Of a stretch of DNA of 64,000 bases, positions 29,360-39,562 are shown piece after piece. Made by a program: the position numbers and the translations under genes. Under the pieces are notes generated by a model. It searched no databases. It was given only the letters and a program-made list of their open reading frames with translations, and was not told the origin of the DNA. The stretch covers positions 1,488,001 to 1,552,000 of the forward strand of contig NZ_CP012549.1 in the NCBI RefSeq assembly GCF_025319965.1. The letters run 5' to 3'. Source of the stretch: Campylobacter sp. RM16187. GTDB lineage: Bacteria; Campylobacterota; Campylobacteria; Campylobacterales; Campylobacteraceae. Every line of letters starts with the position of its first letter. The first letter of the stretch is position 1.

Positions 29360-30472
29360 TTATTTACCCGTTTTCATTCTTTCCAACCACTTGCAACCCT
29401 CTTCATTGCCGGCTTGGCAAGCCTGTGTGGAAATTTGCGTTAGCCACTCGCAAGCATCAACGCTATTTAATTTGCAAGCTTTATATGCGTACTCCATTGC
29501 TTTTTTAGCATCTTGTTGGCTAAGAGCGGCGGCTCCAAAACAACCGTTGCTATATCCGTATTCGCAAGCCTTATCGTAATAATACAGCATCTTTTGAGGA
29601 TCATTTTGATAAGCGTTTGCCGCCATATAGCAAGCGTGCGGATCTTTGTTCTCGCAAGCTATCTCCTCTTTTGCGGTTTTATCTAGCCTTTCGCAAGCTT
29701 TGCTTTTTCTGTTGTGCTTGCAAGCGATAGAAAATAACTCAGTCGCCTTTTTCTCATCCTTCATACCGTATTTATCAGTTTCATAAAGCACGCCTAGTTG
29801 GGTGCAACCTTCAGGATATTTATCGGGGCAAATTTTCTCTAAAATCTCTTTGCTTTTTTTGATATCTTGTTTCACGCCTATACCATCAGCGTAAAAAAAG
29901 CCCACCGTAGGGCACATATTATATACACCTCTTTCGCACAAGCCACTATAGACCTCAAAAGCCTTTTCATAATCCTTCTCTACACCATCACCGTAGTAAT
30001 ACATAGAGGCAAGATATACGCAAGATTCCTCATCTTTGCCGATATCACAACCTTTTTTTGCATACTTAAACGACGTTTGAAAGTCTTTTTTATTATAAGC
30101 AGCGATGGCTAGCTTGCCGCAACTTGCAGCATCATTTGCTTTGCAGCCCTCTTCATATTTTTGCGCAAGCTCTTTTGCGTAACCCTTTTCGCAACACATT
30201 TTGTCTTGATTATTTAGGTCGCAGCACATTTTGTAATACATAATAGCTTTTTGCGGATCGCTTGCAACGCCCGGTCTTCCAAAATCATAATGCGAGCCAA
30301 GCTGCTTACAAGATGACCAAACCTTATCCTTTACGCAAGCTTCGTGCTCAAACGGGATAGACTCTCTAAATTTATTATCTATTCTTAACTCGTTTGCGAT
30401 TGATGCGTTAGTTCTTGCATGGGCGCAAAGCGTAAGTAGCACGGCAAAAACGATAAAAACCAACTTTTTCAT
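29360..30472 (-). CDS. Secreted Sel1-like-repeat protein (Hcp-like, cysteine-rich)
   Basis: About 370 residues with a signal peptide (MKKLVFIVFAVLLTLCAHA). About nine Sel1-like repeats of roughly 36 residues follow, most with a Cys pair seven residues apart, as in Helicobacter cysteine-rich proteins (for example CVYLASMYYYGDGVEKDYEKAF, CTQLGVLYE). Such proteins are periplasmic or secreted and are held by one disulfide per repeat; their roles are mostly unknown. Start at ATG 30472 because AAGGAGAT is nearby and a signal peptide follows; the longer reading from 30535 is rejected. Confidence 0.85.
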   Translation of the reverse strand: MKKLVFIVFAVLLTLCAHARTNASIANELRIDNKFRESIPFEHEACVKDKVWSSCKQLGSHYDFGRPGVASDPQKAIMYYKMCCDLNNQDKMCCEKGYAKELAQKYEEGCKANDAASCGKLAIAAYNKKDFQTSFKYAKKGCDIGKDEESCVYLASMYYYGDGVEKDYEKAFEVYSGLCERGVYNMCPTVGFFYADGIGVKQDIKKSKEILEKICPDKYPEGCTQLGVLYETDKYGMKDEKKATELFSIACKHNRKSKACERLDKTAKEEIACENKDPHACYMAANAYQNDPQKMLYYYDKACEYGYSNGCFGAAALSQQDAKKAMEYAYKACKLNSVDACEWLTQISTQACQAGNEEGCKWLERMKTGK

Positions 30473-30671
30473 AGCGATCTCCTTGTGTGAAATTTTAATA
30501 TTGCCATTATAATAGATTTTATTACCAAATATCAATATAATGTGTTGTTTCTCACAAGAACACTTGTAGATTAAATATTTTCCGAAAAATTTTATTAATC
30601 TAATTTTATTATTTTAATTTTTTAGTTGTTTTTATAAAATATAAGTAATATTTTTTAATCAAGGATAATTA

Positions 30672-31025
30672 ATGACTTTTTCTCAATCTATAAAAAATTG
30701 CTTTAGCAACTATGCAACATTTCATGGCAGAGCATCTAGGTCTGAGTATTGGTGGTTCGCACTTTTTAATGTTCTCGTATACATATTGGCAAGCGCGATA
30801 GACACGACGATAAATTCTTCAATATTTTATACCATATCTGTATTAGTGCTTTTTTTGCCAACTATTTCTGTCTCCGTAAGAAGACTACACGATATCAATA
30901 AAAGTGGCTGGTTTTATCTTCTGTTTTTAATACCGATTATAGGGATAATCATACTTATAATATGGTTTGTAAAGCGTGGAACAATAGGCCCTAATCAATT
31001 TGGAGACGACCCTGTTTTAGAATAA
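30672..31025 (+). CDS. DUF805 membrane protein
   Basis: 117 residues. Motif FHGRASRSEYWWFALFN at the N-terminus, then three or four hydrophobic helices with SVRRLHDINKSGWFYL between them, and a C-terminal GTIGPNQFGDDP: the full DUF805 signature. Inner-membrane protein of unknown function, usual length. AAGGATAATT precedes the ATG. Confidence 0.9.
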   Translation: MTFSQSIKNCFSNYATFHGRASRSEYWWFALFNVLVYILASAIDTTINSSIFYTISVLVLFLPTISVSVRRLHDINKSGWFYLLFLIPIIGIIILIIWFVKRGTIGPNQFGDDPVLE

Positions 31026-31029
31026 AATT

Positions 31030-31066
31030 AAATTAGCTCGTAACCTGAGTGGTTGCGAGCTAATTT
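31030..31066. terminator. Bidirectional terminator between the DUF805 gene and leuA
   Basis: Long hairpin: AAATTAGCTCG (31030-31040) pairs with CGAGCTAATTT (31056-31066) and is extended inward by AACC / GGTT. T-runs flank it on both strands. It lies just after the DUF805 stop and just before the leuA stop. Confidence 0.88.
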
Positions 31067-31077
31067 TTAGATTATAT

Positions 31078-32601
31078 CTATTTACTTAAATTTTTGATCC
31101 TAATAAAGCTATTTAACGCACCTACATAGGCCTTCGCACTAGCCATCATAGTATCTATATCAAGCCCATGTCCTATAACAGCGTTATTTTTATCAAATTC
31201 GACCTTAACTATAACGCTAGCCAAAGCATCTTTACCCTGACTAACCGCACTTACTTTATAGTCTTTTAATACTCCATTTATCTTACTTATGCGATCAATA
31301 ACCTTAAATATCGCATCTACTGTTCCATTTCCAAGAGCCGCATCGCTAATAAACTCATCCTTATGCTTTATCGTTACAGCAGCACTTGCAAGCCCTTTAT
31401 TGCAGTTATTTTGACTTAGAGTTACTATTTCGTAAGCTTGCGGAATTTTAATAAATTCACTAGTAACAAGAGCGCGGATATCATCATCAAATACCTCTTT
31501 TTTCTTATCGGCAAGCTCTTTAAATTTATCAAACGCTTCGTTTAGCGCTTCGCTATCAAGCTCAAAACCAAGACTTATTAGTTTATCTTTAAAAGCGTGA
31601 CGTCCAGAATGTTTACCAAGAACCAATGAATTTTTCTCAAGCCCTATGCTTTCAGCTGAGATTATCTCATAAGTTTCTTTATGTTTTAATACGCCGTCTT
31701 GGTGAATTCCACTTTCGTGAGCAAAGGCGTTTTTACCCACTATAGCCTTATTTGGCTGAGGCTCGATACCTGTTATTGTTGCTACAAGACGAGAGCTTGG
31801 ATAAATTTCTTTGCAGATTATGTCGGTATAAAGCGGCGCAAATATATCCTGACGCGTTTTTATCGCCATCACGATCTCTTCTAGACTTGCATTACCCGCG
31901 CGCTCTCCAAGTCCGTTTAGCGTGCACTCAACCTGTCTGGCTCCCGCCATAACAGCAGCAAGAGAGTTTGCCGTGGCAAGCCCTAAATCGTTATGATTAT
32001 GGACTGAGACTATTGCTCGCCCATTTATAAATTTTACCATCTCGCTTATCATTGCCGTAAGCTCGTTTGGTAGGCGATATCCCACTGTATCGGGCAGATT
32101 TATAGTCTTTGCTCCAACTTCTATAACAGCTTCACAAATCTCTTTCATAAATCCTAGCTCAGTCCTACCCGCATCCTCGCAACTAAACTCAACGTCATCA
32201 CAAAATGTTTTAGCATATTTTACAGCTTCAACAGCACGGTGTATCACTTCGTCAGGTTTCATCTTAAGCTTATACTCCATATGAATCGGACTTGTAGCGA
32301 TAAATGTATGGATTCTCTTTTTTTTAGCAGGAAATATAGCCTCTCCGGCAGCTTTGATATCTCTTTCTACGGCTCTTGCAAGAGAACAAACAGTAATATT
32401 TGAAGACTGCTTTGCTATCTGATTTATCGCATCAAAGTCTCCCGGGCTTGCTGCAGCAAACCCGGCCTCCATCACATCCACTCCAAGGCGCTCAAGTTGA
32501 AGAGCTATTCTTAACTTCTCTTCAGTATTCATTGAGGCACCAGGGCTTTGCTCGCCATCTCTTAATGTGGTATCAAATATAATTATTTTATTATTATTCA
32601 T
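31078..32601 (-). CDS. leuA: 2-isopropylmalate synthase
   Basis: 507 residues, full length. It condenses acetyl-CoA and 2-oxoisovalerate, the first committed step of leucine synthesis. The N-terminal TIM barrel starts [18 protein letters not shown], with the metal ligands in [38 protein letters not shown] follows, and the C-terminal 100 residues form the leucine-sensing regulatory domain. An AAGGAT site precedes the ATG. Upstream lies a leucine-rich leader peptide frame in the same transcript, so expression is probably set by leucyl-tRNA supply as well as by feedback. Confidence 0.95.
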   Translation of the reverse strand: MNNNKIIIFDTTLRDGEQSPGASMNTEEKLRIALQLERLGVDVMEAGFAAASPGDFDAINQIAKQSSNITVCSLARAVERDIKAAGEAIFPAKKKRIHTFIATSPIHMEYKLKMKPDEVIHRAVEAVKYAKTFCDDVEFSCEDAGRTELGFMKEICEAVIEVGAKTINLPDTVGYRLPNELTAMISEMVKFINGRAIVSVHNHNDLGLATANSLAAVMAGARQVECTLNGLGERAGNASLEEIVMAIKTRQDIFAPLYTDIICKEIYPSSRLVATITGIEPQPNKAIVGKNAFAHESGIHQDGVLKHKETYEIISAESIGLEKNSLVLGKHSGRHAFKDKLISLGFELDSEALNEAFDKFKELADKKKEVFDDDIRALVTSEFIKIPQAYEIVTLSQNNCNKGLASAAVTIKHKDEFISDAALGNGTVDAIFKVIDRISKINGVLKDYKVSAVSQGKDALASVIVKVEFDKNNAVIGHGLDIDTMMASAKAYVGALNSFIRIKNLSK

Positions 32602-32667
32602 TTTAGATCCTTGTTAAGTTTTTTGAAATTTGTAAATTTAATGAGTTTAAGAGTGAGTAGTAGCTGC

Positions 32668-32739
32668 TTAGCGCAGCAGCAGAGCGTGTTTAATTTGAAA
32701 GAAAATTTGGATGAAATATATGCCAGAATCGATACTCAT
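32668..32739 (-). CDS. Leucine-type leader peptide in front of leuA
   Basis: A 23-codon frame beginning MSIDSGIYF, rich in Ile, and ending ALLLR before TAA. The three Leu codons are consecutive CTG, unusual in this AT-rich genome. AAGGAG lies six bases before its ATG, and the ATG overlaps the pssA stop as ATGA, so ribosomes leaving pssA could re-initiate here. GCTGC and GCAGC around the stop codon can form a hairpin. leuA begins 66 bases further on. This is the layout of a leucine attenuator; no classical T-run terminator is seen, so control may act on translation or on Rho. Confidence 0.75.
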   Translation of the reverse strand: MSIDSGIYFIQIFFQIKHALLLR

Positions 32740-33473
32740 TCGCTCTCCTTTTTAAATTTAGGATTCTTTTTGATAAACATATAGATAAATCTAACTATAC
32801 CATAAAAAACGTAAATAGTCATTAAAGCCGCAGGAACTTCTATGGGATATATATAGAGCAAAGAGCATATAATAGTTAAAATTATTAAAATTTTTAAAAA
32901 ATTAGCCTGTTTTAAATCTATTTTTTTAAAGCTTGGATAACGTATATTACTAACCATCAATACAGAAAGAACGGACTGAAGTATTAGCAAAAACCACTCG
33001 GCGCTTCTAGCAAAACTATATTCTAAACTAAGCCCAACCCAAAAAGCGCTTACAATAGCAGCTGTTGGTATAGGAAGACCAATAAATACCGAAGGCTCAT
33101 ATGTGCCCGTCATCACATTAAATCTAGCAAGTCTAATAGCACCAAACACTACAAAAAGCGCTGCAACAAGAGAGCCTAATCGTCCAAAATTTTGCCCTAC
33201 CGAAAAATAAAATAGCATAGCAGGAGCAACACCAAATGCTACAATATCTGCGAGACTATCAAACTCTACTCCAAATTTCGAAGTAGTCTTAGTAAGTCTA
33301 GCTACCCTACCATCAAGTCCGTCAAGAATAAGAGAAAATACTATATATGTTATCGCTTTAAAATATTGTCCATTTACAGAAGCAATAATACTAATGACAC
33401 CCAAAAATGCACTAGCTGCGGTAAATAAATTTGGAAATATATACATAAGCTGAAGTTTGTCATTCTCTCTCAT
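32736..33473 (-). CDS. pssA: Phosphatidylserine synthase
   Basis: 245 residues, integral membrane CDP-alcohol phosphotransferase with about eight helices. Catalytic motif LDGLDGRVARLTKTTSKFGVEFDSLADIVAF (two Asp pairs) near residues 48-80. It makes phosphatidylserine from CDP-diacylglycerol and serine. The start overlaps the stop of the psd-like gene (ATGA). Cj1114c is the matching gene in C. jejuni. Confidence 0.92.
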   Translation of the reverse strand: MRENDKLQLMYIFPNLFTAASAFLGVISIIASVNGQYFKAITYIVFSLILDGLDGRVARLTKTTSKFGVEFDSLADIVAFGVAPAMLFYFSVGQNFGRLGSLVAALFVVFGAIRLARFNVMTGTYEPSVFIGLPIPTAAIVSAFWVGLSLEYSFARSAEWFLLILQSVLSVLMVSNIRYPSFKKIDLKQANFLKILIILTIICSLLYIYPIEVPAALMTIYVFYGIVRFIYMFIKKNPKFKKESE

Positions 33474-34093
33474 CTTCTATCCTCATGATTAAAAAATCCA
33501 ATTACGCTACAAGTCGCCTTTACACTATCTCCTATAGCAGCACTTATGCGAGCATTGGCAGGCAGTATCAACACAACTAGTCCATCTCCTATAAACCCGA
33601 ATTTATCCCCAGCTTCTAAATCCTCAAATTTCTCAACTGATAAGCTTCTGCTTAAAGCCCCCGCTATAGTGCGTATGGCTATCTTTAAATTTCCATGCTT
33701 ACAAAGATATAAAGCTCTTTCATTTAAAGAATTTGAAGACTTCATAGTACTGCATAAAAATAGCCCATGTCTTCGCCTTAATTCAACAAGCTTAAGATCG
33801 CAAGGAGCTTTAAGAGAACCTGATCCTAAAATTGATTTGCAGATAACAATCTCAATAGAATCATCTCCTAAATAAGAAATTCTCCTAATGCTTTTTACTT
33901 TGCCGTCAATAGGGCTTAAAATAGCGTATTCGTCGTTACTTCCCTTCTCTCTTTTAGGGTTTCTAAAAATAAAAAAGGTGATAACAAAAAGTGTTAAAAA
34001 CAGAACCCAGAGAGTGTCAAAAAACACCGACGATAAAAACAAAAAACTAAAAATTAGTATATATTTATAGCCCTGCTTAGCGACAATCTCCAC
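33470..34093 (-). CDS. Phosphatidylserine decarboxylase-related membrane protein, atypical active site
   Basis: 207 residues. Two N-terminal hydrophobic helices (about 10-45) are followed by a decarboxylase-like domain with ILSPIDGKV and FEDLEAGDKFGFI. In genuine enzymes the next residues contain the Gly-Ser that cleaves itself to make the pyruvoyl cofactor; here they read GDGLVVLILP (169-178) with no Ser. Placement before pssA suggests a tie to aminophospholipid synthesis, but this copy looks unable to form pyruvoyl at the usual site. Start GTG 34093 with GGAG ahead. Cj1115c occupies the same place. Confidence 0.75.
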   Translation of the reverse strand: MEIVAKQGYKYILIFSFLFLSSVFFDTLWVLFLTLFVITFFIFRNPKREKGSNDEYAILSPIDGKVKSIRRISYLGDDSIEIVICKSILGSGSLKAPCDLKLVELRRRHGLFLCSTMKSSNSLNERALYLCKHGNLKIAIRTIAGALSRSLSVEKFEDLEAGDKFGFIGDGLVVLILPANARISAAIGDSVKATCSVIGFFNHEDRR

Positions 34094-34106
34094 ACTCTAC
34101 TCCGTT

Positions 34107-36050
34107 CTAAGACTTTTGCTCGCTATCATTATGCTCTTCAATAAGACGACTAGGAAGTCCGTTTTCATTTTCATAAGCTTTTATAATCTCTCTAACCTTG
34201 GCGCCCTCGATAGTCTCTTGTTCGTATAGAGCCTCAACCATCTTTTCGATAGCACCACTATACGTTCTAAGGGTTTGCAAAACCTCATTATATCTGGCTT
34301 CAAGCGTACTCTTAACGAATTCATCAACCTTTTCAGCCATCTTATCGCTATAGTCTTTAATACTTTGCCCACCCGTTAAAAATGTATTTCTTTGTTTCTC
34401 AAGCACCATAAGTCCGGCAACATCACTCATCCCATAAACCGATACCATAGCTTTTAATATGTCTGTTGCGCGCTCAAGGTCGTTGCCCGCACCTGTCGAA
34501 ATCTCTTTTATAAAGACCTCTTCGGCAGCTCTTCCTGCTAAAAGCACATCAACACGAGCGATTAGCTCATGGCGCTGCATCATAAATTTATTCTCTTCGG
34601 GAGTATTTAGCGTATATCCAAGAGCCGCCAGCCCACGAGGTATAATGGAAACTTTCGTTACTTTATCGGCACCTTTTGTAGTTTCTGAAATCAGCGCATG
34701 TCCGCTTTCATGATATGCCACGATACGCTTTTCTTTTGGATTTATACGTCTTGATTTCTTTTCAAGTCCTGCGATAGCGCGCTCAACTGCTTCAACCAGA
34801 TCTTTTTGCTCGACATAATTTTTCTCTTTTCTTCCCGCTAGAAGCGCAGCCTCGTTTATAATATTTGCAAGATCGGCTCCTGCAAGTCCTGCCGTCATGC
34901 GAGCGATCCCCTCGATATCTACATTTGGATCAAGTTTGATATCTTTCATGTGTACGCGTAAGATATCGATTCTTCCTTTAAAATCAGGCTTATCGACAAG
35001 CACTTGCCTATCAAATCTTCCAGGTCTTAAAAGCGCAGCATCAAGCACTTCAGGGCGGTTTGTCGCAGCCAAAACTATAACAGGAGAAGCATCCGAGCTA
35101 AAGCCATCCATCTCAGCTAGAAGCTGATTTAGAGTCTGCTCTCTTTCATCATTTCCACCTATCATACCGCTTGCCGCACGGCTTTTACCTATGGCGTCTA
35201 TCTCGTCGATAAAGACGATCGCAGGGGCTTCTTTTTTGGCATTTTCAAAAAGATCGCGAACACGGCTTGCACCAACACCCACAAACATCTCTATAAAACT
35301 TGAACCAGAAACCGAGAAAAACGGCACATCCGCTTCTCCTGCAACCGCTTTTGCAAGAAGTGTTTTACCGGTGCCTGGAGGTCCAACCAAAAGCACACCC
35401 TTTGGGATTTTAGCTCCCAAATTTATATACCTATCAGGATGCTTTAGAAAATCAACTATCTCTTTAACCTCTTCCTTAGCCTCTTCAACGCCCGCTACAT
35501 CGGTAAATTTCACCTTTGGCTTTTCTGAATTCACAAGCTTTTTGGAGCTTCCCATACCAAGTATGCCTCCGCCCATGTTTTTTTGCATTCTGCTTGCAAG
35601 AAACATCCAAATTCCAAAGAATATGAATATAGGAAGCACCCAAGAAAATAGCAGTTCGCTAAACCAGTTCGTCTCGCTATACGCGCCATAAGGTATCTTG
35701 TTTTCTTCAAGCAAAGGAACCAAAGTCGGGTCGTTCACTCGTTTTGCTATAAATACGCTTCTGCCATCTCCCATATTGCCAAGTGCTTTAATGGACGTTT
35801 CTGCAATTCCTACTTGAGAAATTTGCTTGTTTTTAATCATCTCTTTTAATTCAGAATATGTCACACTCTTAGTAGCTGTTTGACCTCCAAATGAACCGCT
35901 CATCTCCATATTATCTGTAAAACCTCTAAATACCAAAATAATAACGATAGCAAAAATAGCAAAAATAAAAATCGGATTCTTATTAAAAAATCCGTTATTG
36001 CCATTATTATTATTTGAATTTCTATCTTCATCGAATCTTTTATTGTTCAT
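34107..36050 (-). CDS. ftsH: Membrane-bound ATP-dependent zinc protease FtsH
   Basis: 647 residues. The Asn-rich start precedes TM1 (about 26-43), a small periplasmic domain, TM2 (about 133-152) and the AAA domain with Walker A GPPGTGKT (223-230), Walker B FIDEIDA and the arginine-finger region RPGRFDRQ. The zinc site is HESGH (near 445). It degrades misfolded membrane proteins and regulatory proteins at the inner membrane. Normal length. 15 bases after prmA. Confidence 0.97.
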   Translation of the reverse strand: MNNKRFDEDRNSNNNNGNNGFFNKNPIFIFAIFAIVIILVFRGFTDNMEMSGSFGGQTATKSVTYSELKEMIKNKQISQVGIAETSIKALGNMGDGRSVFIAKRVNDPTLVPLLEENKIPYGAYSETNWFSELLFSWVLPIFIFFGIWMFLASRMQKNMGGGILGMGSSKKLVNSEKPKVKFTDVAGVEEAKEEVKEIVDFLKHPDRYINLGAKIPKGVLLVGPPGTGKTLLAKAVAGEADVPFFSVSGSSFIEMFVGVGASRVRDLFENAKKEAPAIVFIDEIDAIGKSRAASGMIGGNDEREQTLNQLLAEMDGFSSDASPVIVLAATNRPEVLDAALLRPGRFDRQVLVDKPDFKGRIDILRVHMKDIKLDPNVDIEGIARMTAGLAGADLANIINEAALLAGRKEKNYVEQKDLVEAVERAIAGLEKKSRRINPKEKRIVAYHESGHALISETTKGADKVTKVSIIPRGLAALGYTLNTPEENKFMMQRHELIARVDVLLAGRAAEEVFIKEISTGAGNDLERATDILKAMVSVYGMSDVAGLMVLEKQRNTFLTGGQSIKDYSDKMAEKVDEFVKSTLEARYNEVLQTLRTYSGAIEKMVEALYEQETIEGAKVREIIKAYENENGLPSRLIEEHNDSEQKS

Positions 36051-36065
36051 TATGTCCCTTAAAAA

Positions 36066-36905
36066 TTATTTTTGAAATACGAAGCTACTCCACTCATTTT
36101 GCGTGTTTAATTCAACAAGCTTAAGTGAAGCAAAGGCCTCTAAGATACGCTCTTTATATTTTTCTAGCACACCTGCTAAAATCAGACAAGAACCATCTTT
36201 GAGTAATTTTATCAAATCATTTTTTAATATTAATATAACATCAGCTATAATATTGGCCACAACAATATCGTATTTAACGTCTAAATTTGATATGGAACCG
36301 GTCCAAATTTTATTAAATTTAACATCGTTTAACTCTGCATTTTGTTTAGAACTGTAAGTTGCCTGCTCATCCGTATCGCAACCATCTACATTGCATCCAA
36401 GTTTTGCCAATGCTATGCTTAAAATACCGCTTCCACAACCAACATCAATAGCACTCATTCCTTCTTTTGCATATTTTTGCAAAAAACTTATACAAGCGCT
36501 TGTGCTCTCGTGATGTCCGGAGCCAAATGCCAAGGCAGGGTCTATTATAATATTCAAAAGATCTTCTCTAGGATTTTCCCAGCTTGGACGTATATAAAAT
36601 TTACCAAGCTTGATGGGCTTAACATTTTTTTTATATTCATTAATCCAATCTTTATTTTCTTTAACCTGCAAATCAAGCTTAAGATCGATCTTTTTATCAA
36701 GAGATTTTTCAGCCGCTTTTACATACTCAATTAAGCCAAATTGAATCCCGCTAAGATCGTCCTCATCTCTGATTATAAATCCATTTTCAATCTCTTCTAC
36801 ACAGGTTATTCCAAAGGCAAAAACAAGATCTAGTAATAAATCACGAGCATTGCTAGAAACAACACTTAGCTCATAAAATTTTTCTTTCAAAGGAGAATTT
36901 TGCAT
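36066..36905 (-). CDS. prmA: Ribosomal protein L11 methyltransferase
   Basis: 279 residues. N-terminal substrate-recognition domain, then the SAM-binding core AIDVGCGSGILSIALAKLG and NIIADVIL. ALAFGSGHHESTSACI resembles the PrmA family pattern (more often FGTGxHxT). It trimethylates L11. The start meets the cheY stop by one base. Some divergence in the substrate loop, but family membership is secure by context (Cj1117c). Confidence 0.88.
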   Translation of the reverse strand: MQNSPLKEKFYELSVVSSNARDLLLDLVFAFGITCVEEIENGFIIRDEDDLSGIQFGLIEYVKAAEKSLDKKIDLKLDLQVKENKDWINEYKKNVKPIKLGKFYIRPSWENPREDLLNIIIDPALAFGSGHHESTSACISFLQKYAKEGMSAIDVGCGSGILSIALAKLGCNVDGCDTDEQATYSSKQNAELNDVKFNKIWTGSISNLDVKYDIVVANIIADVILILKNDLIKLLKDGSCLILAGVLEKYKERILEAFASLKLVELNTQNEWSSFVFQK

Positions 36906-37276
36906 TAACCGATAACGTCTTCAAGCTTCTCTTTTAGAACCTGAGGTGTAAAAGGTTTAACTATATAGTTGTTTACGCCCGCTTTTAAAGCCGTTATAAC
37001 CTCGGCTTTACCGCCTTCTGTAGTAACCATTATGATAGGCATATCTACATATTTTTGCTCTGCTCGAACTTTTTTTACAAGCTCGAGTCCGTTCATTTCA
37101 GGCATATTCCAGTCGGTTATAAGTATATCTATATCACTATTTTGAGTTAGTAGCTGCCAAGCTTCAAGACCATTTTCAGCCTCTAAAATATCTTGATGAC
37201 CGAGCCTTTGCAGAGTGTTTTTTATAATTCTTCTCATCGTAGAACTATCGTCTACTACTAATATTTTCACAATCAT
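36905..37276 (-). CDS. cheY: Chemotaxis response regulator CheY
   Basis: 123 residues, a single receiver domain. Acidic pocket in VVDDSST, phosphorylated Asp in ILITDWNMPEMNG, Thr in VTTEGGK and Lys in YIVKPFTP. When phosphorylated by CheA it binds the FliM/FliN switch of the flagellar motor. The order cheY-prmA-ftsH is conserved in Campylobacter. Confidence 0.95.
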   Translation of the reverse strand: MIVKILVVDDSSTMRRIIKNTLQRLGHQDILEAENGLEAWQLLTQNSDIDILITDWNMPEMNGLELVKKVRAEQKYVDMPIIMVTTEGGKAEVITALKAGVNNYIVKPFTPQVLKEKLEDVIG

Positions 37277-37332
37277 TCCTTTTAAAATTTTGGTCTATTT
37301 TATCAAATTTTATATTTAAATAAACTTTAATT

Positions 37333-38043
37333 TTAGATAGTTAATTTAAGCGCCTCTTTGAGATCTATCCTGCCCTCATAGTATGCCTTACCTACTATGA
37401 CGCCAAATACCCGCTCCGTTTTTTGAAGGGCTATTATGTCGCCGATGTCTTTTACTCCTCCGCTTGCTATAGTGTCTATACCGCTAGATCTAGCTATATC
37501 AACCGTAAATTCGACATTAACTCCGCTGAGCATACCGTCTTTACCAATATCAGTGCAAATTATCGCCTCGACTCCTGCGTCTGCAAATTTAAGGGCTAAA
37601 TCAGTTGCTTTCATAGTCGATACATCCGCCCAACCCTCGGTCGCCACATAACCATCTACCGCATCTATGCCAACTGCTACCCTATATTTTTTGGCCGCTT
37701 CTTTTACAAAATCAGGATCTTTTAAAGCTATTGAGCCAAGAATCACTCTAGTAATGCCGCTATTTATGTAGTTTTTGATACGCTCTTCGTTTCTTATTCC
37801 GCCACCAAGTTCTATCTTTAAATTTGTAGCCCTAACTATCTTTTCTACTGTTTTTAAATTTATAGCCTCTCCGGCAAAAGCGCCATCTAAATCGACAAGA
37901 TGAAGCCATTTAGCTCCTAAATCCTCAAACTTTCTAGCAAGCTCTTCCGGTCTATCAGAATATATCTTAGCACTACTCATCACACCCTTACTAAGTCTTA
38001 CCGCCTTGCCCTCTTTTAAGTCTATTGCAGGAAAAATTTCCAT
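37333..38043 (-). CDS. hisA: ProFAR isomerase, histidine biosynthesis
   Basis: 236 residues, beta/alpha barrel. Start [16 protein letters not shown] with the catalytic Asp; LGGGIRNEE and [12 protein letters not shown] are the phosphate sites; [14 protein letters not shown] carries the second catalytic Asp. It shares its first base with the end of hisH. Sits at the 3' end of the pgl operon. Confidence 0.95.
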   Translation of the reverse strand: MEIFPAIDLKEGKAVRLSKGVMSSAKIYSDRPEELARKFEDLGAKWLHLVDLDGAFAGEAINLKTVEKIVRATNLKIELGGGIRNEERIKNYINSGITRVILGSIALKDPDFVKEAAKKYRVAVGIDAVDGYVATEGWADVSTMKATDLALKFADAGVEAIICTDIGKDGMLSGVNVEFTVDIARSSGIDTIASGGVKDIGDIIALQKTERVFGVIVGKAYYEGRIDLKEALKLTI

Positions 38044-38663
38044 TAAAGCCTCCCGAAATTTTCTAAAATTTTAAGCCCGACATCCTGACTCTTTTCAGGA
38101 TGAGGCTGAAAGCCGTAAATATTATCTTTACAAACGGCACTTACGAATTTATGGCCATATTCGCTATATCCAAGAGCAAATTTATCATCGCAAACCACGT
38201 GATACGAGTGTACAAAGTATAGATATTCACTACGTTTTAAGTTTCTGTTTATTACCGAATTTTTACTAAAATTTATCGTATTCCAGCCAACATGGGGGAT
38301 CTTTAAACTATCTCTCATTTTGTTTTGATCAAATTTCTTTACTTTGCCTTCTATTATGCCAAGTCCTTTAGACAGTCCAAATTCCTCGCTATCATCAAAA
38401 AGTAGCTGCATACCGAGACAAATACCTAAAAAAGGCTTTCCACTAGCTGCAAATTCTATTATGGCTTGATCTAACAACTTAGTTTTTAATTTCTCCATCG
38501 CCAGTGCAAAAGCGCCGACTCCAGGCAAAATAATCTTATCAAATTTTAAAACCTCATCACAATCTTTTACTAACTTTGCATTAAATCCTAAAAATTTAAA
38601 AGCATTAATAACACTTCTTAAATTTCCAGCCTCATAATCGATTATGCCTATGCTTACACTCAT
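38043..38663 (-). CDS. hisH: Imidazole glycerol phosphate synthase, glutaminase subunit
   Basis: 206 residues, class I glutamine amidotransferase. Nucleophile Cys in [12 protein letters not shown], His-Glu in [11 protein letters not shown]-terminal [14 protein letters not shown]. It supplies ammonia to HisF, which is not in this window. The start overlaps the pglG-like gene by 4 bases, so it is read with the glycosylation operon. Confidence 0.95.
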   Translation of the reverse strand: MSVSIGIIDYEAGNLRSVINAFKFLGFNAKLVKDCDEVLKFDKIILPGVGAFALAMEKLKTKLLDQAIIEFAASGKPFLGICLGMQLLFDDSEEFGLSKGLGIIEGKVKKFDQNKMRDSLKIPHVGWNTINFSKNSVINRNLKRSEYLYFVHSYHVVCDDKFALGYSEYGHKFVSAVCKDNIYGFQPHPEKSQDVGLKILENFGRL

Positions 38664-39559
38664 TTATTGACCTTATTTTTCACAGATATCAAATATACGC
38701 TAAGAGCTACCATAAGCATAGCAACTCCAGCTATCAGATAAATAGCGTTTATTATATGATCAGGAGCCGTTATTGCGAATTTAAATACTAGCATAAGGGC
38801 TTCTATAGCAAGCGCAATAATAATAGATCCAATAAATCTAACCATAGTTTTATTATGGTCGGTATCATCATTTTGGTTACTTTTGCCAAGCACCTCTTCT
38901 TCAAAAATAGCCTTGACCAAATCAAAGATAGCCAAAGCAAGAGTTAGAACTATAGTTGTTTCAAACATCTCTTCAACATTGATATTCATAAGGCTATTGG
39001 ATAAAAATCTGCTCACGCCATATATAAACAAAAATGCAGAGACCATAAAAAGGGCAACCGCGAATGCGGAATATATGCATTTTAAAAATTTACCAAAATA
39101 CCCTTCTGCAACTCCAGGAGCAATTAGCTCCAAAACATTATCCAAAGAGATATCAACGCAAACTACAAATTTAAGCTCATTTTTCTCATCATAAATCGGA
39201 GTAGAAGCCGTGACGCAAAGCTCATTTGTCAGAGTTGAAGGGTATGGATCGCTTAATATACATCGTCTCTCTCTAACCGCTCTATAATAATATGCCTTAT
39301 TGCTTCTATTTTCACCTTTGCCTGCACAATATTCTTTGTTTAGACTCATAGAGTCTTCGATCTGTATTCCGTTGCTATCAAGCACATAAAAAGCATCAAA
39401 GCTCTCTATCTCGTGAGCTATCTTATCAAGCCCCGCTTTAATACCATCCAAACTAACGCCCGGAAGCTTATTTGGCAAATTTCTACTAAAAAGATAGCAT
39501 AGATAGGCTCTTGCCTTATATCTAGCATCAGAAAATCTCTGAATATCTTTTATAAACAA
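38660..39559 (-). CDS. pglG: PglG-like membrane protein with a Cache-type sensor domain
   Basis: 299 residues. An N-terminal extracytoplasmic-like domain carries the Cache signature (KAYYYRAVRERRCILSDPYPSTLTNELCVTASTPIYDE). Four hydrophobic helices then fill the C-terminal half (about 165-190, 205-220, 240-265, 270-290). Same place as pglG (Cj1119c) at the 3' end of the C. jejuni pgl locus, where it is not essential for glycosylation. Function unknown; the domain may bind a small ligand. Confidence 0.75.
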   Translation of the reverse strand: MFIKDIQRFSDARYKARAYLCYLFSRNLPNKLPGVSLDGIKAGLDKIAHEIESFDAFYVLDSNGIQIEDSMSLNKEYCAGKGENRSNKAYYYRAVRERRCILSDPYPSTLTNELCVTASTPIYDEKNELKFVVCVDISLDNVLELIAPGVAEGYFGKFLKCIYSAFAVALFMVSAFLFIYGVSRFLSNSLMNINVEEMFETTIVLTLALAIFDLVKAIFEEEVLGKSNQNDDTDHNKTMVRFIGSIIIALAIEALMLVFKFAITAPDHIINAIYLIAGVAMLMVALSVYLISVKNKVNK

Positions 39560-39562
39560 CTT

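Noticed and set aside
35191-35691. 166-codon open frame opposite ftsH
   Set aside because: Antisense to the conserved AAA domain; no ribosome site; composition is the mirror of the ftsH codons.
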